From Deltaproteobacteria bacterium (GTDB taxonomy: Bacteria; Desulfobacterota; Binatia; Binatales; Binataceae): DNA of 44,403 bases. The stretch lies in the NCBI GenBank assembly GCA_021817345.1, contig JAKAVC010000114.1:1-44403 (forward strand), given 5' to 3'. The notes below the pieces were generated by a model. It was given only the letters and a program-made list of their open reading frames with translations. It was not told the DNA's origin and did not search any database. Below, one piece after another: positions 17,530-26,002 of the stretch. Each line of letters starts with the position of its first letter. Position 1 is the stretch's first letter. The translations under genes were made by a program, and so were the position numbers.

Positions 17530-18180
17530 ATGCCCGAGCCGCTAAGGGCGCAGCCGCAGGACGAAGCACTGGTCAAGGCACGGCGCAGGCAGATCTTCCT
17601 CGCCGCGTGCCGAGTGCTCGCGCGCAAATCCTTCCACGAAGCCACGGTCAGGGAACTGGCGCTTGAAGCCGGACTCGCGGCCGGCTCGATCTACCTTTAC
17701 CTGCACGGCAAGGACGACATCCTGATACTGGTTGCCGAATCGATGGTCGCCGAGCTGGTGGAAAGCCTGCCCGCGATTCGCGCGCGCACCCTGGACGACC
17801 CCCGCCGCGAGCTGCTCGAAGTGATGCGCACCGTGCTGGATGTGATCGACCGCTACCGCGAAGCTTTCACCGTGCTCCATCATGAGGTCCGCTATCTCGC
17901 GCGCCGTCCCAGGTATCGCGCGGCGCTCGACCGGATCGTCGGGCAGTATTTCTCCGCGGTCGCCGACGCGCTCGAGCGCGGACGCGGCGCGGGCGTGCTC
18001 AGGTTCGAGGACAAGCGAAGCGTGGTCGAAGCCATCCACATGCTGTGCGCGGGATGGGCCACGGGCGCCAACTACCTTCGCAATACCGGCAAGGAAACCT
18101 ACTGGCGTGAAATCGCAGCTCTCGTCGAGGGCCGCTTCTTCGCGCACGGCGAGACTGTCAGCAGCGGCCACGGGGACTGA
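17530..18180 (+). CDS. TetR/AcrR family transcriptional regulator
   Basis: A 216-residue repressor. The helix-turn-helix lies at about residues 20-60: RRRQIFLAACRVLARKSFH, ATVRELALEAGLAAGSIYLYL and HGKDDILILV are standard TetR spacing and residues. The rest is a helical ligand domain, not classifiable by eye, with RYREAFTVLHHEVRYLARR and an AIHMLCAGWATGANYL helix. It heads an operon with the ferritin-like and NTF2-like genes (20-bp gap to the next start). The ATG at 17530 was chosen over longer readings that would cross the operator. The palindrome upstream is its likely binding site; the FadR-like form of the site hints at an acyl-CoA or other hydrophobic ligand, as inference. Confidence 0.9.
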   Translation: MPEPLRAQPQDEALVKARRRQIFLAACRVLARKSFHEATVRELALEAGLAAGSIYLYLHGKDDILILVAESMVAELVESLPAIRARTLDDPRRELLEVMRTVLDVIDRYREAFTVLHHEVRYLARRPRYRAALDRIVGQYFSAVADALERGRGAGVLRFEDKRSVVEAIHMLCAGWATGANYLRNTGKETYWREIAALVEGRFFAHGETVSSGHGD

Positions 18181-18200
18181 GGGCCGCACGGGGAGACGAC

Positions 18201-18818
18201 ATGGCACTGTACGACCGACGCACGATGGATGGCGTTTACAGCGTCCGCCAGAGCGCCAGTTACATCATGAATTATCGTTACGCCGAGGAGCGGATGATGC
18301 GGATGCTCGCGGGATGGATCGCGCTCACGCCGCAAATTCCGGTCAAGCTCGAGATGGCGCGCCAGGTTTACGACGACGCGCTCCATACCGACGCGCTTGG
18401 CAAGCGGCTGCCCGAGCTTCGCTCGCAGGCGCAGGTCTCGCGCCCGCCCAACGAGGCCTTCGTCGTCTTCATGAACACGATCGAGGACAAGGAGGAATGG
18501 GACGACACGATCGAGCGCCTGGTCGGAATCTATCGCGTGCTCAAGCCTCATCTCGTTTCCCATTACAGCGCCCATATCGCCGCCGCCAATCCCGTTTACG
18601 AGCCGCCGACGCTCAGAATCCTCGCCCGGATGGTCGAGGAGGAAAAGGCGCATATCGAGCGCGGCCTGGTCCTGCTCGACGACCTGCTCGACTCCCCCGA
18701 AAAGCATCGCCGCGCCGCCAACTGGCAACTGCATCTCGAGGAATTGTTGGCCGCCTCCGGCGGCGTGACCGGTTTTCCCGAGGAAGGCGAAGCCCGCAAG
18801 AAAGTCGGGAGAAGCTGA
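18201..18818 (+). CDS. Ferritin-like diiron-type protein, short paralogue
   Basis: A 205-residue helical protein clearly related to the two larger ferritin-like proteins downstream: LEMARQVYDDALHTDALGK (residues 50-68) lines up with LDMARQVWDESRHTEIYMK there. Metal-ligand candidates are Glu29/Glu30, Asp59 and His62 in DDALH, and Glu148 with His151 in RMVEEEKAHIERG. The first ExxH site is thus DxxH, while the second is kept. The C-terminal helix after residue 165 is followed by a charged tail. Function is not known; a diiron oxygenase, a metal-binding helper or an enzyme subunit are all possible. It follows the TetR gene closely and overlaps the next gene in an ATGA. Confidence 0.7.
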   Translation: MALYDRRTMDGVYSVRQSASYIMNYRYAEERMMRMLAGWIALTPQIPVKLEMARQVYDDALHTDALGKRLPELRSQAQVSRPPNEAFVVFMNTIEDKEEWDDTIERLVGIYRVLKPHLVSHYSAHIAAANPVYEPPTLRILARMVEEEKAHIERGLVLLDDLLDSPEKHRRAANWQLHLEELLAASGGVTGFPEEGEARKKVGRS

Positions 18819-19195
18819 TGAAAGAGCCTGGCAGATTTCCCGAACTGGACGACGCGATCGCCGCTCACGCGCGTGCGGTGTGCGGGGGCGACCTCAAAAG
18901 CGCTGAAGCTTTCGCGGCTGATGCGGCGCTTGCGGCCCATCGCGCCGTTTTCACCGCCGCTCGCGCCGACTCCCCGGCCGATTTCGTCGAACTCGGACGC
19001 GCCAGGATTGGCTTCCAGTTCGTATCGAAAATGCGCTTCACCCTCGGCGAGCGGAATCTTACGGCGCTGCTCCGATGGCGCCGTGAAGATGACGGCAAGT
19101 GGCGTATCGCTGAAATCGAGGACCTGAGCGGCAAGCGCTCGCCGTGGAGCGATATTCCGCCGCCCGCCGCGCGCACGGAGAACGGCAATGCCTGA
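18818..19195 (+). CDS. NTF2-like (SnoaL-type) small protein
   Basis: A 125-residue protein not recognised at family level. It has an N-terminal helix pair (LDDAIAAHARAVCGGDLKSAEAF) and later beta strands that end in LLRWRREDDGKWRIAEIEDL, the pattern of the cone-shaped NTF2-like fold where WRI marks a central strand. Such domains act as small enzymes or as beta subunits that assemble with an oxygenase. Its ATG overlaps the stop of the ferritin-like gene (ATGA), and its own end overlaps the next start by 8 nt, so production in fixed ratio with its neighbours is likely. A role as a partner of the diiron proteins is inference. Confidence 0.65.
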   Translation: MKEPGRFPELDDAIAAHARAVCGGDLKSAEAFAADAALAAHRAVFTAARADSPADFVELGRARIGFQFVSKMRFTLGERNLTALLRWRREDDGKWRIAEIEDLSGKRSPWSDIPPPAARTENGNA

Positions 19196-19577
19196 CCTGG
19201 GATTTCGCAAGAATGTGATGGGGCCCCAGCCGATCGCCGAGCGCGCACCGACTCCGCCCGAGATGCTGGGGGCGGCAAAGCAATTCCTCGAATTCCTCGC
19301 CAAGGGCAAGGTCGAAGACGTGGGCGCGCTCGCGATTGAAAATGCCCGAGACGAGGTCAATCGCCTGGCAGAGGCTGCGCGCCAAACCGGCACCTATAAT
19401 CAGAAGAGGATCGTTGCCTTAGCCAGGATCAACAGGCACTACTGGATCAAGGGCGAGTTGACGGGCGCGGGGACAAAGCCATTCATCGTCCAGTTCCGGC
19501 TCGGGGAGCAGGACGGCCGATGGAAGGTCTGGGAAACCATCAATTTGACCAATGCCCGCTCGGCCTGGACCAGGTAG
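19188..19577 (+). CDS. NTF2-like small protein, second copy
   Basis: A 129-residue protein. After a 25-residue N-terminal extension it has helices (MLGAAKQFLEFLAKGKVEDV) and strands ending in FRLGEQDGRWKVWETINLT, again the WK/WR-type central strand of NTF2-like folds. It resembles the preceding protein in size and layout but little in sequence. It overlaps the preceding gene by 8 nt and is followed 12 bp later by the first large ferritin-like gene. No catalytic residues of a known NTF2 enzyme are evident. Confidence 0.65.
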   Translation: MPDLGFRKNVMGPQPIAERAPTPPEMLGAAKQFLEFLAKGKVEDVGALAIENARDEVNRLAEAARQTGTYNQKRIVALARINRHYWIKGELTGAGTKPFIVQFRLGEQDGRWKVWETINLTNARSAWTR

Positions 19578-19589
19578 GGAGAAAACGCC

Positions 19590-20390
19590 GTGCAGAAATT
19601 TCTTCCCGTCGACAAGTTGGCAAGGCCCGAAAACTACATCCTGATTTCGCTCGACAGGATGCGCCAGGCGCGCATGGACCAGGGACTGACGCCGTTCAAC
19701 GCGATGCCCTACGAGGAGGATTTCCTGAAGGCGCGCCTTCATGGAATCTGCGCGGGCGAGATGCAGGCGATGGAAGCGGCGGGACGCACGCTGTTCGATT
19801 TTCCCGACGCTCCCTGGGAGTTCCAGCTCGACATGGCGCGCCAGGTGTGGGACGAATCGCGCCACACCGAAATCTACATGAAACTTCTCGAGTACGTCGG
19901 CTCCTACCTCGGCGAATTTCCCGAAAGCGAGGTGCTGTGGTCGTGCACCCAAGTGGACGATCCCGCCTGCCGCGTCGCGGGAATCAACCGCGGCCTCGAG
20001 GGGCTTGCCTGCGACGTCTTCGAACAGCTCATCCGGCTGGCGCAGAAGATGGGCGATCCGGTTATCGAGCGCGCCGTCGATTTCGTTCTCGCCGACGAGA
20101 TAACCCATGTCCGGATGGGCTCGAAATGGATGCGCAAGCTGACCGAAGGCGACCCCGAACGCCTCAAGCGCGCCCAGGAATTCCAGGACAATATCGACAA
20201 CCTGTTCAACTTCAGCGGCGGGCGCACCACCCAGGAACAGGCCGCGCAGGTTCGCCAGAAGCTCGGCGAAAAAGAAATCGAGTTCGACTCGACGCTGACT
20301 ATCGCCCGCGAAGCGCGGCTGCTTGCCGGTTTCTCCGAGGAAGAAATCGAGCGCCTGATCAAGGCCGCCTCGCGCAGCGCGGCCTACTGA
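19590..20390 (+). CDS. Ferritin-like domain protein (DUF455-like), first tandem copy
   Basis: A 266-residue four-helix protein with a full diiron ligand set by inspection: Glu62 in AMEAAGRTLFDFPDAPWEF, Glu89 and His92 in WDESRHTE, Glu137 in NRGLEGLACD, and Glu170 and His173 in LADEITHVRMGSKWMRKL. This is the E, ExxH, E, ExxH pattern; the HVxxGxxW ending recalls DUF455 (COG2833). The start is a GTG and opens MQKFLPVDKLARPEN, a segment kept in the next copy. DUF455 proteins have no settled function; diiron oxygenase or hydroxylase chemistry fits the ligands. It follows the NTF2-like genes with a 12-bp gap. An extra 11-residue segment near 217-230 is absent from its paralogue. Confidence 0.78.
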   Translation: MQKFLPVDKLARPENYILISLDRMRQARMDQGLTPFNAMPYEEDFLKARLHGICAGEMQAMEAAGRTLFDFPDAPWEFQLDMARQVWDESRHTEIYMKLLEYVGSYLGEFPESEVLWSCTQVDDPACRVAGINRGLEGLACDVFEQLIRLAQKMGDPVIERAVDFVLADEITHVRMGSKWMRKLTEGDPERLKRAQEFQDNIDNLFNFSGGRTTQEQAAQVRQKLGEKEIEFDSTLTIAREARLLAGFSEEEIERLIKAASRSAAY

Positions 20391-20410
20391 GCGCAAGGGA
20401 GCATACAGCC

Positions 20411-21178
20411 ATGCAAAAATTCATCCCCGTTGATCGTCTCGCGCGCCCGGAGAACATGGTCGTGATGCGTTCGCGGCAGGTGCGTGACATTCGAGACGAG
20501 CAGAATCTCGACCGCCGCGAACTGCCCTTCGACGAGGAAGCGCTGCGCGCGCGGCTTCACGGTATCCTGACCGGCGAGATCCAGGCGATGGAGGCGGCCG
20601 GACGCACGCTGTTCGATTTTCCCGACGCTCCGTGGGAGTTCCAGCTCGACATGGCGCGCCAGGTCTGGGACGAGTCGCGCCATACCGAGATTTTCCTGCG
20701 CCTGCTCGAATACATGGGCGGGCATCTCGGCGATTACATCGAGACCGAGATCCTGTGGCGATGCGCCCAGGCAAACGATCCGGCCGCACGCGTGGCAGGA
20801 ATCAATCGCGGCCTTGAAGGACTCGCCTGCGACGTCTTCGATCAGCTCATCCGTATTGCCCAGCGAAACGGCGACGATGTTATAGAGCGCGCGGTCGATT
20901 ACGTGCTCGCCGACGAAATAACCCATGTCCGGATGGGCTCGAAATGGATGCGCAAGCTGACCGAGGGCGATCCCGAGCGGCTCAAACGCGCGCAGGAGTT
21001 CCAGGATTCCGTTGACGAGGTCTTCAATTTCCGTGGCGGACGACGCGCGCGCGAGGACATAACCAACGATACCGGAACGCTGCTTACGATTGCTCGCGAG
21101 GCGAGACTCCTTGCCGGGTTCACCGAGGAGGAAATCGAGCGGCTTATCGCCTCTTCGCGCAAGAGCGCCGCTTATTGA
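20411..21178 (+). CDS. Ferritin-like domain protein (DUF455-like), second tandem copy
   Basis: A 255-residue paralogue of the preceding gene. Residues 57-205 are nearly the same in both, including LFDFPDAPWEFQLDMARQ and ITHVRMGSKWMRKLTEGD, while the first 55 residues differ outside MQKF and LARPEN. Ligands by inspection: Glu61, Glu88, His91, Glu136, Glu169, His172. The two copies may form a heterodimer or act on different substrates through the variable N-terminal and loop regions. At DNA level the shared core is near-identical over long runs, so recent duplication or gene conversion is likely. The ATG has an AAGGGAG-type ribosome site upstream. It is the last gene of the operon before a strong terminator. 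Confidence 0.78.
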   Translation: MQKFIPVDRLARPENMVVMRSRQVRDIRDEQNLDRRELPFDEEALRARLHGILTGEIQAMEAAGRTLFDFPDAPWEFQLDMARQVWDESRHTEIFLRLLEYMGGHLGDYIETEILWRCAQANDPAARVAGINRGLEGLACDVFDQLIRIAQRNGDDVIERAVDYVLADEITHVRMGSKWMRKLTEGDPERLKRAQEFQDSVDEVFNFRGGRRAREDITNDTGTLLTIAREARLLAGFTEEEIERLIASSRKSAAY

Positions 21179-21196
21179 AGCGCCAAATTCGAGTCG

Positions 21197-21227
21197 AAGG
21201 GCGCCGCTGGCCGGCGCCCTTTGTTTT
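21197..21227 (+). terminator. Intrinsic terminator of the ferritin-like operon
   Basis: A stem of GGGCGCCG with CGGCGCCC (plus flanking AA/TT pairs) around a 5-nt loop, followed by TTTGTTTT, lies 18 bp after the last ferritin-like gene. It closes the TetR to DUF455-like operon and separates it from pckG. Confidence 0.92.
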
Positions 21228-21420
21228 CCTTCGGCGCGCGCTCCGATCGCCACCATCTCCGGATGCGTGAAGCGTCTCTTATAACGAATCCATTGCCTTT
21301 GGCCCGAAACTAATGTAGGTGGTAAACTAAATCGGTCTCTTAAACCCTCGATTTTTTAACTTATAAGCCTCGCGCCGCTGAGCGGGTGGCCCAAGACATC
21401 GGAAAGATGGAGATTTTCAA

Positions 21421-23235
21421 GTGACGCTGAAACCCTCGGAAGCCAATGCGATGACCAAAAGCCGAGCGCTCGCCGACTGGGTAGCCGAAGCCGCACGCCT
21501 GACCCAGCCGGATCGAATCGTATGGTGTGACGGCTCCGAAGAGGAAAAACAGCGCCTGACCGACGAAGCGCTCGCTTCCCAGGTTCTCATCAAGCTCAAC
21601 CAAAACAAGCGTCCCGGCTGCTATCTCCATCGCTCCAACCCCAACGACGTCGCCCGCACCGAACAGCTCACCTTCATCTGCACACCACGCAAGGAAGAAG
21701 CCGGCCCGACCAACAACTGGATGGCGCCCGAGGAGGCGTATCGCAAGATGCGCGGATGGCTTGAGGGCTCGATGCGCGGGCGCACGATGTACGTCATCCC
21801 CTATGTGCTCGGCCCCGTCGGCTCGCATTTCGCCAAGGTCGGCGTCGAACTCACCGACAGCGTTTACGTCGCGCTCAACATGCGGATCATGACCCGGATG
21901 GGCAAGCGGGCGCTCGACATGCTCGGCGATTCGGACGAGTTCGGCCGTGGACTTCATTGCACGCTCGATCTCAATCCCGAGCGCAAGCTCATCTGCCATT
22001 TTCCGCAGGACAACACCGTATGGTCGGTCGGGAGCGGATACGGCGGCAACGCGCTTTTGAGCAAGAAATGCTTCGCGCTCAGGATCGCAAGCTGGACGGG
22101 CCGGACCGAAGGATGGCTCGCCGAGCACATGCTGATCGTCGGGCTTCGCAACCCGAAGGGCGAAACGATCTATGTCGCCGCCGCGTTTCCGAGCGCCTGC
22201 GGCAAGACCAATCTCGCGATGCTTACGCCGCCGCCCTCGATGTACGAGAAGGGATGGCGTGTGTTCACGGTCGGCGACGATATCGCATGGCTTCGCGTCG
22301 GCGCTGACGGACGGCTATGGGCGATCAATCCCGAGGCCGGATACTTCGGCGTCGCGCCCGGCACCAGCGCCCGCTCCAACCTGAACGCGATGAGGATGGT
22401 CGAACACGATTCGATCTTCACCAACGTCGCGATGACGCCCGACGGCGACGTATGGTGGGAAGGCATGGACGTTGACCCTGCGGACGGGATGCTCGATTGG
22501 CAGGGCCGGCCGTGGGATCCGAAAAGCGGCCAGAAAGCCGCCCATCCCAACAGCCGCTTCACCACCCCGATGGCGAACAACCCGGTGCTCTCACCCGAGG
22601 CCGACAATCCCAATGGAGTTCCGATCTCCGCGATCATCTTCGGCGGACGGCGCGCGACCACGATGCCGCTCGTGCTCGAGTCGTACGACTGGACGCACGG
22701 CGTGTATATGGGCGCAACGATGGGCTCCGAAACGACGGCCGCGGCCACGGGCGCGGTCGGCGTGGTGCGGCGCGACCCGATGGCGATGCTGCCGTTCTGC
22801 GGCTACAACATGGGCGATTACTGGGCGCACTGGCTGAGCATGCGCAACGCGATCAAGAATCCGCCGCGCATCTTCATGGTCAACTGGTTCAGGAAGGACG
22901 ACAAAGGACACTTCCTGTGGCCCGGTTACGGCGAGAACCTGCGCGTGCTCAAGTGGATGCTCGACAGGATCGAAGGAAAGGCGGACGCGCTCGACACGCC
23001 GGTTGGCCGCGTGCCGCGTCCCGAAGACCTCGACCTCACGGGACTGCACGTCAGCCCCGAACACCTGCGAGGAGCGCTCGCGATCAATCCCGAGGAATGG
23101 AACGCGGAACTTCATTCGGCCGGTGAGTTCTTCGACCGGATCGGCAAGACGGTTCCCGAGGATCTCCGCCGGCGCCATGCCGAGATGCTGAGCGCGCTGA
23201 ACGGCGGCGGGACGCATCGCCAGGCGCGGGCCTGA
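21421..23235 (+). CDS. pckG: Phosphoenolpyruvate carboxykinase (GTP)
   Basis: A 604-residue GTP-type PEPCK, the usual family length. It interconverts oxaloacetate plus GTP with PEP, CO2 and GDP, feeding gluconeogenesis in the cytosol. Diagnostic blocks: GSEEEKQRL near the start, RTMYVIPYVLGPVGSHFAK, the P-loop FPSACGKTN (residues 256-264) with the active-site Cys260 typical of the GTP form, GDDIAWLR as the second kinase motif, FGGRRATTMPLV, and CGYNMGDYWAHWL near the guanine site. The GTG at 21421 was used; an ATG ten codons further is also possible. It is a single-gene unit with its own terminator. A growth mode on acids or acyl-CoA carbon would need this enzyme, in line with the acyl-CoA dehydrogenase upstream. 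Confidence 0.97.
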   Translation: MTLKPSEANAMTKSRALADWVAEAARLTQPDRIVWCDGSEEEKQRLTDEALASQVLIKLNQNKRPGCYLHRSNPNDVARTEQLTFICTPRKEEAGPTNNWMAPEEAYRKMRGWLEGSMRGRTMYVIPYVLGPVGSHFAKVGVELTDSVYVALNMRIMTRMGKRALDMLGDSDEFGRGLHCTLDLNPERKLICHFPQDNTVWSVGSGYGGNALLSKKCFALRIASWTGRTEGWLAEHMLIVGLRNPKGETIYVAAAFPSACGKTNLAMLTPPPSMYEKGWRVFTVGDDIAWLRVGADGRLWAINPEAGYFGVAPGTSARSNLNAMRMVEHDSIFTNVAMTPDGDVWWEGMDVDPADGMLDWQGRPWDPKSGQKAAHPNSRFTTPMANNPVLSPEADNPNGVPISAIIFGGRRATTMPLVLESYDWTHGVYMGATMGSETTAAATGAVGVVRRDPMAMLPFCGYNMGDYWAHWLSMRNAIKNPPRIFMVNWFRKDDKGHFLWPGYGENLRVLKWMLDRIEGKADALDTPVGRVPRPEDLDLTGLHVSPEHLRGALAINPEEWNAELHSAGEFFDRIGKTVPEDLRRRHAEMLSALNGGGTHRQARA

Positions 23236-23281
23236 CGGCTCGCGTCCGCGGCGCTCACGCCGCAACCATATGATACGCTCG

Positions 23282-23314
23282 CGGCGGGCAATCAGTCGCC
23301 CGCCGTTTTTTTTT
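23282..23314 (+). terminator. Intrinsic terminator of pckG
   Basis: The inverted repeat CGGCGGGC/GCCCGCCG with an 8-nt loop is followed by nine T residues. It ends the pckG transcript and marks the left edge of the lower-G+C region that follows. Confidence 0.93.
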
Positions 23315-23719
23315 CAACCCGCCCGATTCGACGCGACGGTGTCCGTCCGTACGCCCGCAGGTCCGCAGGATTAGAGGCCGGCCGTCTTCAGGAACCGTAA
23401 TATCTTGTCTTCATGTGCTCGCAATAGTTTCGCAGGTTCACGAACGACCTGACGCAACTATTAAGCGGTGATTCGTAACCCGCATAAATTAGATGAGCGA
23501 GAAACGCATAGACGCAGGATCCGCCGGGCGACCGTTCGCAGCAAGTCGCGCAGGCTCAGCTCACCTCACCGCGATTCCACGTCGCTGCCCTCGCCCCCTT
23601 GATACTTCTCAACTCCTCGTCACCCACAGAGGGCGCACGCTTGAGTTCTCCTTGAAACGCTTTACATTCGGCGATACTTTCTGGCGTGTTTTCTAGATCT
23701 CGTGCGAAAGGGGCTTAAC
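23315..23719. other. Intergenic region before the KAP gene
   Basis: About 400 bp without a convincing gene; a short open frame at 23493-23696 has no family features. G+C falls across this stretch. I searched for a tRNA end or direct repeats that could mark an integration site and did not see one. Confidence 0.5.
23652..23680 (+). promoter_or_regulatory. Candidate sigma-70 promoter of the KAP gene
   Basis: TTGAAA (23652-23657), a 17-bp spacer and TACTTT (23675-23680) form a fair sigma-70-type pair. The -35 matches five of six consensus bases and the -10 three. The predicted transcription start lies about 33 bp before the GTG of the KAP gene, which leaves room for its AAAGGGG ribosome site. 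Confidence 0.35.
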
Positions 23720-25801
23720 GTGTCCGACCGCGACGGTAACATGCCGTGGAAATTCCTCTCCGACAACGCCCTCCAAACCGGCGATCAAGATAAATTCGGA
23801 GTCCATTCAGCCTATGCCGAGGTTCTCTACCACATAGCAAGAGCGTGCGACACCCCTTTCTCCATAGCCCTATATAGCAGTTGGGGAACGGGCAAGACCT
23901 CAATCTCTAACATCGTTCGCCAGCTCGCGGCGGCAGATAACGAGACTTACTATGTATACCTCGACGTGTGGAAATATTCTGAGGAGCCCCTGAAACGTTG
24001 GGTACTGCTAGAAACCTGCAGGAGCCTCACCGAGCAAGGCGCCTTAAGCAATTATCAATTCGATGGTCGGTCTCTCCAGAGCCATCTTGAATTTGAAGAG
24101 AGCTGGGAGGATCGCGACAAGCTAAGCGTTAATTTCACTGCGCTGCGCTGGTTGAGCGGCGCGGTTATCGGCCTTCTGGCAATCTTCGTGGCGTTCCTCT
24201 TCTTCACACCACCAAATTCTTCGAATTTACGCGTCTTCACTGCAATCTTCGGCCTTCTTGCAGCAGGCGGTGTTGCTGCGTTTCTGTTCGAAGCCGTGAT
24301 CAAAGAAATGATGAAGTCGCTTTCGGATCTCGTGTTCGAACGTAAAGTAAGACATGTATCCGCCAAGCCAGCGTTCAGCGCCGAAAAGTTTTCCGAAATT
24401 TTCCGAGACATGGTACACCGCGCCATCGCTGTGGCTGACGAGACGCCGCGGAGAATAATTTTCGTCTTCGACAACCTGGACCGTTGTTCCGAAGAAGTCG
24501 CGGTCCAGACCATCGGTGTCATCAAAACATATCTCGACGAGCCCGGCTGCGTGTACATTATCCCATGTGATGAAACCGCCCTAATGAAACACATTTCAAA
24601 ATCGTACGCTCCGCAAAACTCCCTCGATGAGTCGCGGAGTTACGCAAAGGAATTCCTCAACAAATTCTTTCAGGCCACACTGAGGCTTCCAATTGCGCCT
24701 GAATTCGACATCGAAAGGTACTTGGACCATCAACTTGAACTAGTGGGAATGAAGGATCTCCCCGCTGACGCCCGCGACGTGTTAGTGCTCGGCTACCTGG
24801 ACCAGACGCCTCGCCAGATCAAGCGCGTTCTCAACGACTTGATCGCTTACCGCTCCCTCGCAGTACAGGCTGAAAAGGACCAGCTCGTCGAATCGGGTGC
24901 TCTAACCTCAAACCTTTCACTTCTGACCAAGATGTCGGTGATATCAGTCGAATGGCCCGATTTCCTTAACATGCTAGCCGACGATCCAGAGCTGTGGGCG
25001 GATCTCATGGACAGAATTTCCACGGGCCAGGAGATAAAGAATGCCGGAATCAGGCCGGACCTCGCCTCCTTTCTTCGCGCCACGCGCCACGTATCGTATG
25101 ATGCCGACATCCGTCCTTTCATCTACCTCAAACGAGTAGTCTACGAACGTAATGTCGCGCTCGCGAAGGAGGTCGAAAACAACCTTCGCAAGGGCGAAGC
25201 AGAGGAATTCCTCGAACGGCTCACCGGCGCGAAGTCTCCTTCCGAGCAAGAGGAGATCATCAGAATCGCGACCGACTTGGCCAGGCGCTGGCTCGGTGCT
25301 CCTTCTCCGCGCGATGTCTTCCTCAAAAACGCGGCATCAGTGTTACTCAAGGCGGCCAACCAGGTTTCTGGCAACCGAATACTCGAGATTACGGTCCTAG
25401 ACCTCCTAGGTCGGTTTTCAGTTACTACGAAAGCCGTTGATCTCGCTGAGGTCATCCCGCTCACGGACCTCTTCGCATTCTCCCCATCGGTCCAGACGGG
25501 CCAAAAGGACCAGTGCCTTAGCAAACTCGCCGATCTGTTCGAGCCCTCCGTTCAATTCGGCAAAAACCACTCCCAGTATTGCCAAGAATTTCTTAACCAT
25601 GACGACCAGCTGCCGGAGGAAATCCGTTTGAAACTGCGCGCGTACACGGAGGCGCGGTATTCTAGGAACGAGGGAGATGGCTTGCTGATGCTCTGCACAG
25701 CGGCGGAGATGAAGCGAGATAAGGATTGGGTCATTAGCCCGAGCTTACTTACCACTATCGCCAGCAAGGTCACGTTTTTAAACGACCAGACTGATCCCTG
25801 A
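23720..25801 (+). CDS. KAP-family P-loop NTPase (membrane-anchored), ends at an in-frame TGA
   Basis: A 693-residue KAP NTPase. Walker A is YSSWGTGKTS (about residues 52-61) and Walker B is RIIFVFDNLDRC (245-256), with the D-x-L-D-R-C form typical of KAP. Two hydrophobic segments (about 141-162 and 172-192) lie between them, the hallmark insertion that anchors KAP proteins in the membrane with both ends in the cytosol. The GTG start at 23720 is supported by AAAGGGG six bases before it. KAP proteins occur in mobile elements and defence islands; this one lies beside a decayed HsdR_N gene. The same reading frame stays open after the stop for another 485 codons, so the gene is probably truncated by one TGA. 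Base composition is lower in G+C than neighbouring genes. Confidence 0.88.
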   Translation: MSDRDGNMPWKFLSDNALQTGDQDKFGVHSAYAEVLYHIARACDTPFSIALYSSWGTGKTSISNIVRQLAAADNETYYVYLDVWKYSEEPLKRWVLLETCRSLTEQGALSNYQFDGRSLQSHLEFEESWEDRDKLSVNFTALRWLSGAVIGLLAIFVAFLFFTPPNSSNLRVFTAIFGLLAAGGVAAFLFEAVIKEMMKSLSDLVFERKVRHVSAKPAFSAEKFSEIFRDMVHRAIAVADETPRRIIFVFDNLDRCSEEVAVQTIGVIKTYLDEPGCVYIIPCDETALMKHISKSYAPQNSLDESRSYAKEFLNKFFQATLRLPIAPEFDIERYLDHQLELVGMKDLPADARDVLVLGYLDQTPRQIKRVLNDLIAYRSLAVQAEKDQLVESGALTSNLSLLTKMSVISVEWPDFLNMLADDPELWADLMDRISTGQEIKNAGIRPDLASFLRATRHVSYDADIRPFIYLKRVVYERNVALAKEVENNLRKGEAEEFLERLTGAKSPSEQEEIIRIATDLARRWLGAPSPRDVFLKNAASVLLKAANQVSGNRILEITVLDLLGRFSVTTKAVDLAEVIPLTDLFAFSPSVQTGQKDQCLSKLADLFEPSVQFGKNHSQYCQEFLNHDDQLPEEIRLKLRAYTEARYSRNEGDGLLMLCTAAEMKRDKDWVISPSLLTTIASKVTFLNDQTDP

Positions 25802-26002
25802 AGGGTCCAAGTCATCCTCAGATTCCAGCATCTCATTGAAGAACCGGGCAAAGCCTCCCTGTCCGCAGCTCTCGCCGCCTCGCTTCAGGGCTCCCGTACG
25901 CGCAGCCTCGACGCTCAGGCCACAAATGCGATTGCTTTCCTCAAATCCGTCCACGCTTCAACCCTCAACGCAAACCAGTTAAGACCTATAACTACCGTCC
26001 TT

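Noticed and set aside
19419-21256. Long minus-strand frames opposite the two ferritin-like genes.
   Set aside because: They resemble each other only because the genes on the plus strand are duplicates; no ribosome site and no known fold.
25799-25801. Reading the in-frame TGA as selenocysteine.
   Set aside because: No selenoprotein family is involved, no Cys is expected at this site in KAP proteins, and no SECIS-like hairpin is evident after it.
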